Shown here: one piece after another, positions 11,852 to 23,388 of the stretch
Layout: each line of letters starts with the position of its first letter
How positions within the stretch are numbered: position 1 is the first letter of the stretch
Assembly (NCBI GenBank): GCA_023101885.1
Contig: JALPQD010000820.1
Coordinates: forward strand, 461,750-525,749
Direction of reading: 5' to 3'
Source of the DNA: Typhlomys cinereus
Lineage: Eukaryota > Chordata > Mammalia > Rodentia > Platacanthomyidae
DNA: 64,000 nt
The notes under the pieces: model-generated
Told to the model about the DNA's origin: nothing
The model's input: only the letters and a program-made list of their open reading frames with translations
The model's database searches: none
Position numbers and translations under genes: made by a program

Positions 11852-12190
11852 GTTGAATAGATGGCTCAGTGGATACAGCTCTTGCTTGCCAGCATGAGGA
11901 CTGAAGTTCAGGTCCCTCCCCAATTGTCACATAAAAGCTAGGCAGGCATGACAATCCCAGCACTCAGAAGACAAGAAACAGATCTTGTAGGGCAAACTGT
12001 CTGATAGGTTGATTGATCAGTGAGCCCTGAGTTCAACTGAGAGACAAGCTTCAATGAATAAAGTGAAGAACCTTTAGGGAGACATATTATGTCAATGTTG
12101 GTCCTTTACTTGACACATAAAACACAAGCATACACATGTGCACGTGCATATCCCCATGTATGCATGAATATGTACACACATACAAGAATT
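11852..12190 (+). mobile_element. B4-type SINE (ID/B1 fusion)
   Basis: The tRNA-like head (ttgaatagatggctcagtgg) runs into a B1-like middle (gctaggcaggcatgacaatcccagcac). A CA/TG-rich tail with acacatgtgcacgtgcat lies at 12130-12185. This order is that of the rodent B4 family, a fusion of ID and B1. Confidence 0.7.
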
Positions 12191-12477
12191 AAGTAAGATA
12201 CAAAAGACTTTTAAGACAAAACTTGACACACAGCATCCAACTAACATCAGTTGTTCCTTTCACTGTGAGGATATGGCTCCACATTAAACATTCCGTGGCC
12301 TCCACCTTCCTCTCTGCCTATGCTCTATGCTTACTATATAAGTGTTACTCCTATCATAATTACTAAAAAGGAAATGGAGGGGAGCTGACCTAAATCCTTG
12401 GACAAGATAAAAAGAAAGGGCGTTGAACTATTACTGACCATGAAATAGGAAGATTTGGTTTAATTATGCCTTTGCTG

Positions 12478-12645
12478 TTTGCTCAGTGATTGCTCTTGTG
12501 GAAGTTTCATTGCCTCTCTGGGACTCAGTTTCTTCATCTTGAAAGTGGAGCTAGTGACCTCTGACTTCTGACCAGACTTCATGGCAAGGTTGAAATGAGG
12601 ACCCAGATGGGAAACTGCTCTGTAAACTCGAAGCCACTAATCACA
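12478..12645 (+). mobile_element. MIR element
   Basis: Carries the MIR core (gcctctctgggactcagttt, then cttcatcttgaaagtggagc) and a aggttgaaatgagga follow-on. Confidence 0.75.
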
Positions 12646-12659
12646 TTTGAGATACTTTC

Positions 12660-13915
12660 ACTGTGATTACAACCATCTGGATGGAAGTGGTTGGGACTTA
12701 CAAATTGATAGACTCGGGCAGCACTCACTTGACTTCCACGGAGAGGCCCTGTGACGCTCGGCCACTCTTTAAGCCCCCATGCTATACGTGTTGCCAGGGT
12801 TCACGTCCACCCCAACTGAGAACTTTCAAGTTTCTGTTCCTAAAATCGGATCAACCATAGGGCTGAATAATACAGCTGGGGTTGAAATTTCACTAAAGAC
12901 TTTTCGCTTCTGTTTCCCTTGAGGAGTTTCTAAAGCCCTGGCTAATCGCTGAATTATTAAAGGCAGCTCAGTTCACAGGCGCCTCGCGGTGTCAGGAAGC
13001 TTTGGAGGTTATTTTAGATCACAGCAAGTTTAGAGTAGGATGGCTAGTAAAGGATTATATAGATGAAAAGAAAGTTCTACAACCTTCTAATTGGATTTGT
13101 TTTCTCACGTGGGACATGGACACAGCTTTCTCTCATGTCCTTAGCTTTTGCTGTCCAGAAAACACCCCAGATCTTAGTAACTGAAGAATCACAGTTCTAC
13201 ATGCTGCTGAGCAATTCTGCACATCTTGCCTGGGCTCCTCCCTCGGGACAGGATTCAGCTGGCGGGTCATTGAGATCTGGGCTCAAGGGACACAGCTGGA
13301 ACTTGAGCTTCTGTCTCACTGGAGGGTCTTTCATAGTCCAACAGCCTGACTGGGTTTCAGCACGTGGCCATAGTGTCTCAAGAGGACAAGAGCAGTGACT
13401 ATGTGCCTCTCCAGGCCTGGCCAGCCAAGGTTTGACTTCTATGTTCAGCTGATCAAAGCAAGTTGCATGGTCAGTCCGGAGTCAGGGGGAAGGGAGAAGA
13501 CTGCCCTCATCATGAGAGAGAAGGACGCCGAGCTCTGAAAATGGATATGGCCACAGGAAGACAGGAGCTGGTGGCTAGCTCTAAACCTCTCTCCCTCATC
13601 AGGTTATATCAGGGAGATAAAGCTAACAGAACTGAGAGCACTTGGTCAACAGAGAAGCATTACGTTGCCTAGATGGAAGAGGGTTCCGTTTTTCTTCAAG
13701 TGTTTTTGTATTAATTAACCATTCTCATGATGAGCAAAAATATTCAGATTTTGATTCTTTCGGAGATTATCATGAGATATGAGTCTATAAAGAAATCTTC
13801 CAGATAGGAGAGAGGATTAATATATCATTATTGTGTACTACACAATGAAATAATGGATCCTAGCTGTAAGCATCCATATCTGGCAGCATCCCTAAAGCCA
13901 GGTAAAGAGACTGAC
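12660..13915. other. unassigned intergenic stretch
   Basis: It contains unrecognised frames of 60-111 codons and no confident repeat. Nothing supports a gene. Confidence 0.4.
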
Positions 13916-13918
13916 TGC

Positions 13919-14258
13919 TGCCTTAGTCTTCTATTTCAGCTGCAGTGATAAAGACATGATCCACATAATTGAAAGGAACACTGGGCTATGTTATAGTTCA
14001 TTATGGCAGGAAAATTTATACCAGCATCAGTAACTGAAGTGATAGGCACATCATGTGCATGGAAAAACTGATAGAGGGGCATACTTTCCAATCTGCCATT
14101 CTAGCTGCCTCCATCTTATTCAACTGTCCTGGAAATGGTCCCACCTACTCTAGGCTGGGTTTTACTCCCACAAGCTTGCTCGAAGGCTTGCCTTAACTAA
14201 ATAATTCTAGATTTCCCTAAAATGGCTCAGTTCTCAATTGTCAAGTTGGCTCTTCACA
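13919..14258 (-). mobile_element. MaLR-like solo LTR, antisense
   Basis: The plus strand opens TGCCTTAGTC and a gctgcagtgataaagacatg segment and closes with caattgtcaagttggctctt and CACA. This is the reverse of the tcaacttgac-type start seen in the sense copies nearby. Edges are approximate and I found no target-site duplication. Confidence 0.6.
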
Positions 14259-14455
14259 TACTTACTGAGAAAGTATACTACATCACCTGTGAATTTTTTT
14301 GAAAAAAAAAGTTTAAAAATTCATCTTAAATATGATCAAGCCTTAGTTGCAACCACCAATTTTCAGGCCCTATGAAATGGAGAGGACCACGTGAGACTAT
14401 TCACAGAATCACAGGAACAAGAATCCAGGCTGGAAATCACTGCAGGAAAAGTCAC

Positions 14456-15258
14456 TGCCATAGTTAGATGTTGGTATCAACTTGGCAACTGAAGACTGAG
14501 CTCTGGGCACAGTTGTGAATAATTAGTAGTTGAGTTAAGCCCCAAACAAGCCTGCAGGAGATTGCCTAATTGTCCATGGAAGCCAGGACTTGTCCCTGAG
14601 CGGGTAAATAAGATGGAGGGAGCTGGTTAAGGAAGTTAGCATCTGTCATAGTTGGGCACAGGTGTCAACTTGACTGTTGAAGGTTTGAGCTCTGATCACA
14701 TTTGGGGAGAACTGGTAGTTGGGTTAAGCCCAGAGCAAACCAGCAGGAGATTGTCTAGCTGATAGAAAGGCCCAGTCTATGGTGGGTGGGACTATGTTCT
14801 GAACAGATGAATAAAATACTGAGAGTCAGTTGAGGAAGTTGACATCCTTTTGTACTCTTGGCCAGACATGCTGGTCTGGCAAGTAAGGATCATCCCTCTC
14901 TCAGCCATTATGTAGAGATGATGTGGCCAGTTCCCTCGGACTGGTGTTGGTGCATGCTCTCCCGTCAAGCTAGACTGAGAACTGTAGCCGGAAAATCGTT
15001 AAGAGAGAATAAACCTCTTGTTCCTATTTAATGGTCATTTATCAGCAATCATGCAGGCTGACTGCCACAGCATCCTTCTGTATACTTGGCCAGTCCTGTG
15101 GATTTGGTTCCCTTGGCTATTGTTGGGGTGGGCTCTTCTACCAAGCTTAAGTAAGAACTGTAACCAAACAATCATAAGCTAAAATTAAAACCTTTGCATC
15201 CTTAAGCAATCTGGTTGTGATTTTTTTTTTTTTGCAATAGTGCAGGCAAACTGCAACA
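14456..15258 (+). mobile_element. MaLR-like solo LTR (outer, older), split
   Basis: Starts TGCCATAGTTAG and ends GCAACA, flanked by identical 5-base duplications GTCAC (14451-14455 and 15259-15263). A related LTR (14644-15069) sits inside it. Without the insert and one GCATC copy it is about 372 bp. Five-base duplications are known for ERVL/MaLR integration. Unlike the inner copy, its right half has a T run at about 15219-15230. Confidence 0.88.
14644..15069 (+). mobile_element. MaLR-like solo LTR (inner, younger)
   Basis: A 426-bp LTR, TGTCATAGTTGG to GCCACA, flanked by identical 5-base duplications GCATC (14639-14643 and 15070-15074). A polyadenylation signal AATAAA lies at 15008-15013. 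It is inserted in the middle of an older copy of the same family. Ends, duplications and size all agree, so the boundaries are firm. Confidence 0.92.
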
Positions 15259-15732
15259 GTCACTTTACTAAATAAATAGATTACAAGGAAAAAATGATAG
15301 AGAAGATGCACATGCATGAAGAAAGGTCAATCATAGTGTATATATCACCACCAAGCAAACTATTAAAAAATTTATGACATTATAAAAATTATGATGCTAT
15401 TACTAGAAATTTATACATTTGATATTGAGAGATTATTATAATTTTATGTGTAAGTCAGCATTGAGTGTGTGATTTCATTTATGTTTATTTGAGACAGGAT
15501 CTCCTAAGTAGCCCACGTTCTCATTGAACTCACGATCCTCCTGCTTAAGCCTATTAAATGCAAGAATGTCAGTGAGTTGATACTTCTTGTAGCTCGTTTA
15601 TGGACTCATTATGATGCAAGTCTAGCTACTTGTGCATGCATTTTAATTTCTCCACAGTTACTATGTATTCATTTTATAAAGAGTGGAATACCAAATGAGA
15701 TAAAAAACATTACAAGAAAAAAAAAGAAATTT

Positions 15733-16010
15733 GGGCTGGGGAAATGGCTTAGGAGTTAAAACCTTTGCCTTGAAAGATAAAGAACCTGAGTTCAAAAGAA
15801 AAGAATCTGAGTTCAGACCCCCAGATCCCATGTGAAAAGGTCAGATGTGACCTATATTCCAACCCTGGAAGGTGGAGCCTGAGAAACCCTGGAAAAAAGC
15901 AACAAGGAGGTAGAGCAATCCACAGTGATTCCAGATGTCACCTTTGTGCCTCTATAGCCACATACACTCAAGTGCCCTCTTAGAAGAGAGAGAGAGAGAG
16001 AGAGACTACA
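15733..16010 (+). mobile_element. B2-superfamily SINE, type I, full length
   Basis: The head starts gggctggggaaatggcttag. A short internal duplication (gagttcaaaagaaaagaatctgag) lies at about 15788-15812. The body has the type I aacaaggaggtagagcaatc block and the tail is (AG)n at 15985-16005. Confidence 0.85.
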
Positions 16011-16011
16011 G

Positions 16012-16530
16012 ACAATGTCTTCCATGAAACATGTATGTAAACATTCTTAACAAAATATTATCAGATGGAATCCAACAGCATGAAGGTAATTGCATTTTGA
16101 CCCAGCAGACGTTATCCAGGTCCCTAAAATTGCTTCAGCATTAAAAATCAAGGGCTGTTACTCATTGTATCAACATGATTAAATTAGTAGATGTGGTCAA
16201 AGCATTTTTACGAAACCCAATACCCATTCATGACAAAAAGTCTCCGTAAAGTAGAATATAGGAAAACCTTCTCAACCTGATGAATTACACATACAAAAAA
16301 CTACAGTCAATCTGCTTCGTGCTGGAAATGAGATGCTGCCATTAGAGAACAAACAGGATATCCCTCACCATCCATTCAGCAGAATACCTGACTCATACAA
16401 CACACAAGAAAAGAAATAAAAGCAGAGGTATGAGGAGGAGGAAATAATTGTTTTATTCATAAACAATATAATTGCCTAAATAGATAATCCAGAAGAATCA
16501 ACGGCAATAAAAGGAACTCTTGGAATGAAT
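16012..16530 (+). mobile_element. decayed L1 ORF2 fragment (reverse transcriptase region)
   Basis: The order of segments matches rodent/mammalian L1 ORF2 before and through the reverse transcriptase catalytic block: ctcaacctgatgaattacac, an acaggatatccctcaccatc-type stretch, aagaaaagaaataaaagcag, then ttattcataaacaat in place of the F-A-D-D codons. Stops and frameshifts are many, so it is inactive. Confidence 0.7.
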
Positions 16531-16690
16531 AAATTATAAGTAAAAGGGAGACTGGTAGGAAAGGAGAAACTATCAAATGGGATAGGAGGGGAATGAAATC
16601 GGTTAATAACAAGTGAGTATGCAAATTAATTGTGCAAGAAAGTGCAAAAGAATAAAAGAATTTAAAAATTATGAGTAGTCCCTAATATAT
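16531..16690 (+). mobile_element. L1 3'-tail-like segment
   Basis: Purine-rich, with aaagggagactggtaggaaa, a gaaatcggttaataac-type stretch, agtgcaaaagaataaaag and A-rich ends. It separates two L1 ORF2 fragments and is probably a short L1 tail insertion. Confidence 0.4.
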
Positions 16691-16764
16691 GAGAAGCAAG
16701 CAAGTTGAGGCCCAGGAGTCTTCCAATTGGTCGATTTGAAAGGGTTCCTAGAAAAAAAAAAGAA

Positions 16765-17335
16765 TTAAAAACATCAAAATTTGAAACAGGAGAAGTTAAA
16801 TCGACTTTATTCACAGATGACATTCCAGAAGTAAGTTTGGATGCATGAAAGATCAATTGTCATGCAAAGATCTATTGTAGTTCCACATGCTACCAAAGAA
16901 AACTCAGGAATTAATTACTAAATAATCTCCAGAAATATTCAAGATATAGAACATTGAGAACAAAAATAAGTAAAATCTAATGGTTCTACATGAAAACACT
17001 GCTGAGAGATGTTCAAGGAGGTTATAGTGTGAGCATGTTGGAAGATTCAGTCTCATAAAAGCATAGTTCCTCACACCTTGATCTAGGTCGTCTCAGTCAA
17101 CATCACAGGGCAGCATTCTTAAATAAATTGGCAAAGTGATTCTATCATTTCTGTGGAATAGTAAAAAATGGAGATTAGACAAAAATAGATTCCTAAAGAA
17201 AAAGATGATTGGGCAACTTCAGCCATCTGATCCAAAAACTTCTTAGAAATCTACCTTGGTTCAAATAGTAATACTGACATTCAGATAGATGACTGGATCT
17301 TCTTTATTTTATTTTCAATGAAGGGGCAAAAACTA
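16765..17335 (+). mobile_element. decayed L1 ORF2 fragment (overlaps same protein region)
   Basis: Repeats the ORF2 catalytic region: acaggagaagttaaatcgac, then ttattcacagatgacatt, which translates as L-F-T-D-D-I against the family's F-A-D-D. Downstream, blocks match the later ORF2 (aaataaattggcaaagtgat, then tgattgggcaacttcagcca). Because 16012-16530 already covers the catalytic region, these are two L1 copies or one internally duplicated copy. Confidence 0.68.
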
Positions 17336-17526
17336 TAAATTAATAGCTAGAACTTTCAATCGACCCTCTTGGAGGAACTGGATGTGTACCTGGGAAAGGA
17401 ATCAGAGAAGCAGAGGGACAGAGAGGTTTCAATTGAAGTAGAATGTGTTCAAAATGGACTGAAATGTAAACTAATCATTCTAGAGCAGAACATATCTGGA
17501 AAGAGGCCAGAAAACAAAACCAAGTC

Positions 17527-18230
17527 TTTTTTTTTAAACCTAGTTACACAAACTCAATAGGTAACCCCCTTCTTCCGCCTCCTCCCTCTCTTCCTCTCTG
17601 TTGTCCCCCTCTTCTACTCTCCCCCCTTCCCTCTCTCTCATCCCCCTTTCCTCCCTCCTTCTCTCTTGATGCTTCCTGCCTGCTCCCTCCCACCCTCCAG
17701 AACATCTGTTTATATAGGCCCCGAATTTCCTTCTGAGTCATCTACACTAGTGAGGGTTCAGGACTCAGTGACATACCTTGGGGCCTCTTCCCACTAATAT
17801 GGGAATTCTATTATATCTGTCTAACCCCTTGCCTCTAAAGATCCTACTGCTGGAAGCCTTCTCCCCTGAGATCCATGCTAGCCTTTGAGGGTGGCTTGTT
17901 GATATGTCAGCCATTGTGCAGGTCGGGTCAGGTCAAATCACAATGTGGCAATATCCTGGCTGCCATAGCCCAGACTTGGAATGAAGTATCTTGCCAATTG
18001 GTGGTCCTCCCCATCTGTAGGCTCTTACTATCTTGCCACCCCCTCTTCCACAAGGTTCCCTGAGCTTCAGGATGGAGAGAGATTTGGCTAGACTGGTTCC
18101 GGGTGAACATTGTAGAGTCTTTGGTGTTCTGAGTTATGGCTGGTTATTGTTTTCATTTTGCTGTTCCTGCACTGCCCTTGGCTGCATCCTGGTTGGGTCC
18201 TGAGGTCATCTCCTAACCCAAGATAAAAGG
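17527..18230 (-). mobile_element. probable L1 3'UTR, antisense
   Basis: The plus strand reads T run (17527-17536), a short spacer, a 130-base pyrimidine tract (17565-17695), then about 500 bp of unique-looking sequence. Read on the minus strand this is 3'UTR, polypurine tract and poly(A), the layout of a rodent L1 end. Family not confirmed. Confidence 0.45.
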
Positions 18231-18873
18231 CAAAACCAAATCTTTTGACCTTGGGTCATGGGGAGAGGAGTGATTCTGAGGACCAGCAGCACTGGCGGGA
18301 GCCCTGTGGATTTCCCAACAATGCCATAGGACTTGCTCACTGGTGAAGTAATTGCAGGCAGTCACTGGGGTCTTAGAGAATAAGGAAAGACTAATGAAAA
18401 TTCCAATGTAAAATCTTTACAGCTCTCTGAAGTAAACTAGATTCGTGTGGGTTTTTTGTTATTCCCCAGAACCGGAAAGACCATATCTGGGGAGGAAAAA
18501 AAAAGTTCCTTTTCAGTTCCTTTCCAGCCCCAATGCAGAATTTGTTGTTGTTTTAACATTTACCACCAACACATTCCAGCCATCAACTATTAGAATTATT
18601 TCTCTGCCTTTTGAGAATTGAGGAACTATTATTCAGGCTTTTCAAACCTCTTTTTACACCAATATTCCTGCGCCACTATTGGTGCATAGCCAGCTATCCA
18701 AACACAGACAAGGCACTGAGTCATTTTGGGTCTCGGTTTAACAAGGCTGGGGAACCGGACTTCCATGGAGCGAGCGCTGTCTTAATCTCTGGTTCCCAGG
18801 AGAAGAATGACTTTGCAAAACACAGCTTGGAAGACCACTAATTGTATAATCAACCAAGGGGCTACAAGGTTGT

Positions 18874-18874
<1 letters not shown>

Positions 18875-18910
<36 letters not shown>

Positions 18911-18949
18911 GCACGCATGCACACACGCGCGCACGCACACACACACACA
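18875..18949. repeat. (CA)n with CG interruptions
   Basis: Seventy-five bases of almost perfect purine-pyrimidine alternation: (CA)n, then an acgcacgcatgcacacacgcgcgcacg-type centre, then (CA)n again. Alternating CA/CG tracts are known Z-DNA formers. Confidence 0.95.
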
Positions 18950-19009
18950 TCCATTCATTTCTTCCCAGGTCATATCCAAGACAGAAACTGATGCTATCAT
19001 TTGAATGGT

Positions 19010-19335
19010 GACTGTCCTCAGAAGTCCATCCCTCGTGTTAAAGCTCTGTTCCCAGGGTAGTGCTATTAGAAAGTGGGAGAAGCTTTAGGAAGTGGGACTG
19101 AGAGACATCCTCAGGCCTTTGGGGCGTTATGAGAGGTTATCAGGGCTTTAGGGGTATGACCTCAAAAATACCACAAGACCAGTTCTGCCTTGCTTCCTTT
19201 CCTGGCTTATGGTATGAGTAATATTCTCTCCCACACAATCTACCACAAGGTGCCATCTTTGCAAGATCACTAAACAATGGAACTCTCTGGTCTTGGACTG
19301 GTACCTACAGAACTGACAGTTAAAACAAAGGTTTT
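19010..19335 (+). mobile_element. LTR-like interspersed repeat fragment
   Basis: The opening (tgttaaagctctgttcccag, then ggtagtgctattagaaagtg) is shared with 42885-43085 and 47726-47823, so this is an interspersed family. The layout resembles MaLR/ERVL LTRs but I cannot name it. The end has a ggtcttggactggtacctac-type block. Confidence 0.5.
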
Positions 19336-19399
19336 CCTTTATACAGTGTATCCAGTGTTTTATGATAATGGAAAACTTTCTAACTCAGCTGACTATGCT

Positions 19400-20880
19400 C
19401 ATTGATCAGTAATGGGGGCAAACACACCCACTGTAGACTTAGGATAGCAGATCCTCAGTATCTGCTGTGGATTCCATGTACACTTGGCCTTGGCCTTATT
19501 CATTAAACTGAGCTTTATTAGCCCTTGACCCATACCAGCTCCTCTCAAGACATTAAAAGCGCAGCACTCACAGACAAACAATGCTTCCCACCACAGTGCC
19601 TTCACACATGAGTCCATTCTTCCTGGGTCATCTTCCTTGCCTACTCTTCATTCGCGATCTAAATGCGACTTCCTCTTAGAGAAGTTCCCTGACCATGAAT
19701 GAAGGTGAGTTCCCTTGTTAAATGTTTCCTTTGGACCAGCTATTCTTTAGTTCCCAAAGACACAAGCGCTAAAGAGGGAAGGATCTAAGTCAACATCTGT
19801 AGGCTCATAGGCCCCATCTGAATAGATGAATGAATTGGTCCAGGGCATAAGATAAGCAGTGGATGGGTATGAGGCTGAAGATGTGATTAGGGTTTAGGTG
19901 GGTAAAGACTAGAGATGAGTGGGAAGTGCCTATTCCTGACCATGATTTATTTGCCTTTTCAAAAATAGCTTTCCAGCTAATCTCAAAATTTCTGGACGCC
20001 TCAGTTTTGGAGACTACAAGTTAGATGGCATGCTTCCCTTGCCGTTTCCAGAATGCAGTGTCTGGCTATTGGAAAGCAGTCAGATTCTCTAGCGTGCCAC
20101 TCTCTTCTTAACAATCTGGCTTTCAGCCACCTATCTGTATTTGTTTCTCATTAAATGTGAGAAACTTATTTAGATGCAATTTTCATGAGACCTGCCTTCC
20201 TGACCAGATGGAACTTATTCATTTGAATATTTCTCTCCATCCATCTTCTGTGGACATTCTCCCCGTCTGATTCAAGCACAAATGAAATGTTATGTTCTTT
20301 GCTATTTCCCTGGTAAGCTCCCCTTCCTTTCTGGAAGAATCTCACCTTCCTATCCAGTTCTATCCCACATGCTTTCTACTTTTTGTTTGCATCAGCAAAG
20401 TCATCCTTTTTAATATTATGGTTTATATTCTGCATGTCTTTCTGTAGGTCATTAGCTCCCTGTGGCAAAAGGAAGTACAATATTGTTCCTGACACATTTG
20501 ATCAATGTTTGCTGTGATATATGAGCTTGACACAGATACCTATGGTCCACTTCTATTGCCCCTAGCTCCTCGTGGTAACCACAGCAAAAACACTGGAGTC
20601 CGGTCTTCTTGAAAACCACTCTGCAGGACAACTGTGCGCTCAGCTCCAATACTTCACTTTACTTACCTGTCTAATAATTACTGAGCCCTTGTCTGTTTCA
20701 GACACTTCTAAAGATTAAATATTAGTGATGCAGTAAAATAAATAGTCTGATGATGTTTCGATTTGAGTTAAGGCAAAACAGATAATAAGTTTGTATAATA
20801 AGAAATAAATATCTCCTAACAGTAGAAAATTAGAAAAAAATATTAGCGAGTATTCTGGACTGAGGAGTTCAATGATATGT
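19400..20880. other. old intergenic DNA, possible L2 remnants
   Basis: The parts at 19620-19760 and 20200-20530 have the loose look of L2 3' regions (for example gtcattagctccctgtggca). I would not assign them without a search. No gene is seen. Confidence 0.3.
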
Positions 20881-20889
20881 GAGGAATAT

Positions 20890-21240
20890 TTTCTTGAAGC
20901 CTGTAATACAGGATACTTTGGAGCAAACACACAAAGGAAATAAGAGAATATTCCTTACATATTGGAAAAGACAATATGACAGGCGGCAGAAGCTAACGGA
21001 GGCTCATGTCACAGAAGCCATCATGGATAGAGAGAGAGAAAAGGAAACTGCAAGTAAGGTTGACTCCCAAAACCTCAAAGCCCATCCTCGTGACATACCT
21101 TTCTCCAGCAAGGCTCCACCTCCTAAAGGTGTCACAAGCTGTCCCAAACACCAACATCAACTAAAGATTACAACACTTGATCCTGAGGGAGACAGCTCAC
21201 ATTCAAACAACGACACTTACCATTCTCGTTCATTCACATA
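20890..21240 (-). mobile_element. LTR-like repeat, antisense
   Basis: Contains aaggctccacctcctaaagg and a cacattcaaacaacgaca-type end, typical of antisense rodent LTR/MaLR fragments. The 120-codon frame across it is not recognised. Confidence 0.4.
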
Positions 21241-21549
21241 GCAATGCATGCCCCCTGCCCAGTATTCTTGGTGGTGTTGAGGGTGAAGTATCTCCTGTCC
21301 AGAAAGCAGTGGCCTGGGAACCTCTTGGTCATTCTTAATACTCAGAGAACGTCAAACCTCTCTCCAATAATCTTAATTAAATGAGTCTGATTTTCCTGCA
21401 GGAGAGTCTACAGTAGGGCCGGAGATGGGACCATTGTCCTGTTTAATGAGGTAGCTGTGGATCATGGAGGTGACTCTATGCTCCACCTCTGGAGTCTCTC
21501 CAGAACTTTCCTGCCTAGTCCTTTTGTCAATGCTTTAACTCATGTGGTC

Positions 21550-22115
21550 TGTCATAGTTAGGCACAGGTATCAACTTGACTAGTTGAGGGTTTGAGCTCT
21601 GGGTACATTTGTAAAGAATTAGTGGTTGAGTTAAGCCCATAGCAAACCTGAAAGAGATTGTCTAGCTGATGGGAAAGGCCCAGTCCATGATGGGTGGGAC
21701 TAGGCCCTGAACAGGTGAATAAAACACTGAGAGCTGGTAAAGGAAGTTGACATCCTTCTATACACTTGGCCAGACATGCTGGTCTGGCAAGTAAGGATCG
21801 TCCCTCTCTCAGTGCACCAGGACAAGCAAACACACAGAGTATTCAACTTATTAGTTGCATGACTGAGCAATATGAACTCTGATGGGTGGTTTTAGGAGTC
21901 CCATCAGAAACTAAGGAATGTATGGTCTCCAGTATGTTCTATTCATTCAGTTATGTAGTGATGGTGTGGCCAGGTCCCTGGGCCCTGGTGTTGGTGTGAG
22001 CCCTCCTGACAAGCTGGACTGAGAACTGTAACCAGACAATTGTAAGAGACAATAAACCCCTTGTTCTCTTAAGCCTTTTGATGGTTATTTATAAGCAACC
22101 ATGTAGGTGAACTGC
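21550..22115 (+). mobile_element. MaLR-like solo LTR carrying a templated insert
   Basis: Same family as 14644-15069: starts TGTCATAGTTAG, shares the catgctggtctggcaagtaa block and has aataaa near 22051. It is 566 bp, of which 139 bp (21808-21946) is foreign. Without that it is 427 bp, against 426 for the complete inner copy at 14644, so it is full length. Confidence 0.85.
21808..21946 (+). repeat. 139-bp local copy inserted in an LTR
   Basis: Nearly identical (two substitutions, one 1-base indel) to 22339-22476, about 530 bp downstream in the same orientation. The LTR relatives run straight across this point, so this is the acceptor and the downstream copy is the donor. The right junction carries a tcag that matches the LTR sequence at the break. 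Confidence 0.92.
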
Positions 22116-22338
22116 ATGTCCTTGTCTCTACCTGGACCTTCTCCCATCTATTTTTCTTTCCACATCAACTTAATCTTCTCAAATGATTCTGTCCTTCCTT
22201 TGGAGTTTTAATGTGGCCTTTTCGACTTCAGGTTAAAAATCAAGTTTTATAATGTTACTTCTCAGAGTTACATTGATATTCAAGAGCTTTCTTGTAAGTG
22301 GATGAGCAAACAAAAGAATGAACGAATGAATTCATAGA

Positions 22339-22476
22339 CTCAGTGCACCAGGACAAGCAAACACACAGAGTATTCAACTTATTAGTTGCATGACTGAGCA
22401 GTATGAACTCTGATGGGTGGTTTTAGGAGTCCCATAGAAACCAAGGAATGTATGGTCTCCAGTATGTTCTATTCAT
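22339..22476 (+). repeat. donor of the 139-bp local copy
   Basis: The partner of 21808-21946. It sits in DNA where I recognise no repeat, so the shared identity is not explained by two insertions of a known family. Confidence 0.85.
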
Positions 22477-23253
22477 GTCATGAGGTGGAGTAGAAGGAAC
22501 CGGGAAGGGGGCAGCCAGCATATGACTCTTCCCCTCTAGCCTGTCCTATCCATTTTTCCTATCCCTCAACCCCACTCACACACCGTATCTGATCTCTAAC
22601 ATGTTGTGCCTTGTAATTCCAGGGCTGTTCAGATCTTCCTTCCTCCCCCAAGCTGCCTTTCCTCTCCCTTGTTCCACTAGCAACTTTTTCCTCCTTCCTT
22701 AGGTCTGCATGTATGACGTCATGTTCCAACAAGCTGACCCGTGTCTGTCGCCTCCATCTTCCCTAGGCTCACTGGGAAAAGGCTGGGGCCTTTCCTGCAG
22801 TGTGTGCTACCCTTGTCACAGGAGACTATGGATGTCACTTAACTTGTCTGTGTTTCCAGCCAGTTCACCAGAATTATCACTTATCTGCTTTTTGAGTCGT
22901 TTCAGTCATCCTTGTTAAATCATCAGTAGTGGGGATTCATTCTGAAGGGCAGGTCGAAAATGCCTAAAGCCAAAGTTAACGTTTCACAGGCACAGAATTC
23001 CCTGTTGCTGCGCAGAACTCCAAGGCTCGCTCTACTCCACCCCCCATAGCTGGATATGTGCTTCATCTTGGCCTGGTGCATGCAACTTATGATTCATGCT
23101 GAAAGCACATCTGAGTCCCTCATCTTTATAGCTCTTTTCTGAGAAAATTACCCAATCTGGCAGTCTTTTTGGCCCCAAGGCTTCTTGACAGATCACAATG
23201 AACCAGGCCAGATGGGAGGAGGGAATGAACTCCACCATCATATTGTCCAATGC

Positions 23254-23388
23254 TTGAAATATGTTGGCTTTGAAATACTGCAGGTCCCCTCTCTCGGGCA
23301 TCGCCTATAATCAGAGGAAGGTGATGTCCGCGGGGCCAAGGCGGCGAGGTCTCAGTGTTCCCGCCGGAGCTCTGCCAGTGGTCCACGG
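23254..23388 (+). repeat. donor 1 of the mosaic insertion
   Basis: 135 bp, matched without gaps by 25071-25205 at a constant offset of 1817, with four mismatches. It covers the start codon region of the minus-strand ORF. The matched part stops two bases into the right arm of an 11-base perfect inverted repeat. Confidence 0.92.
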
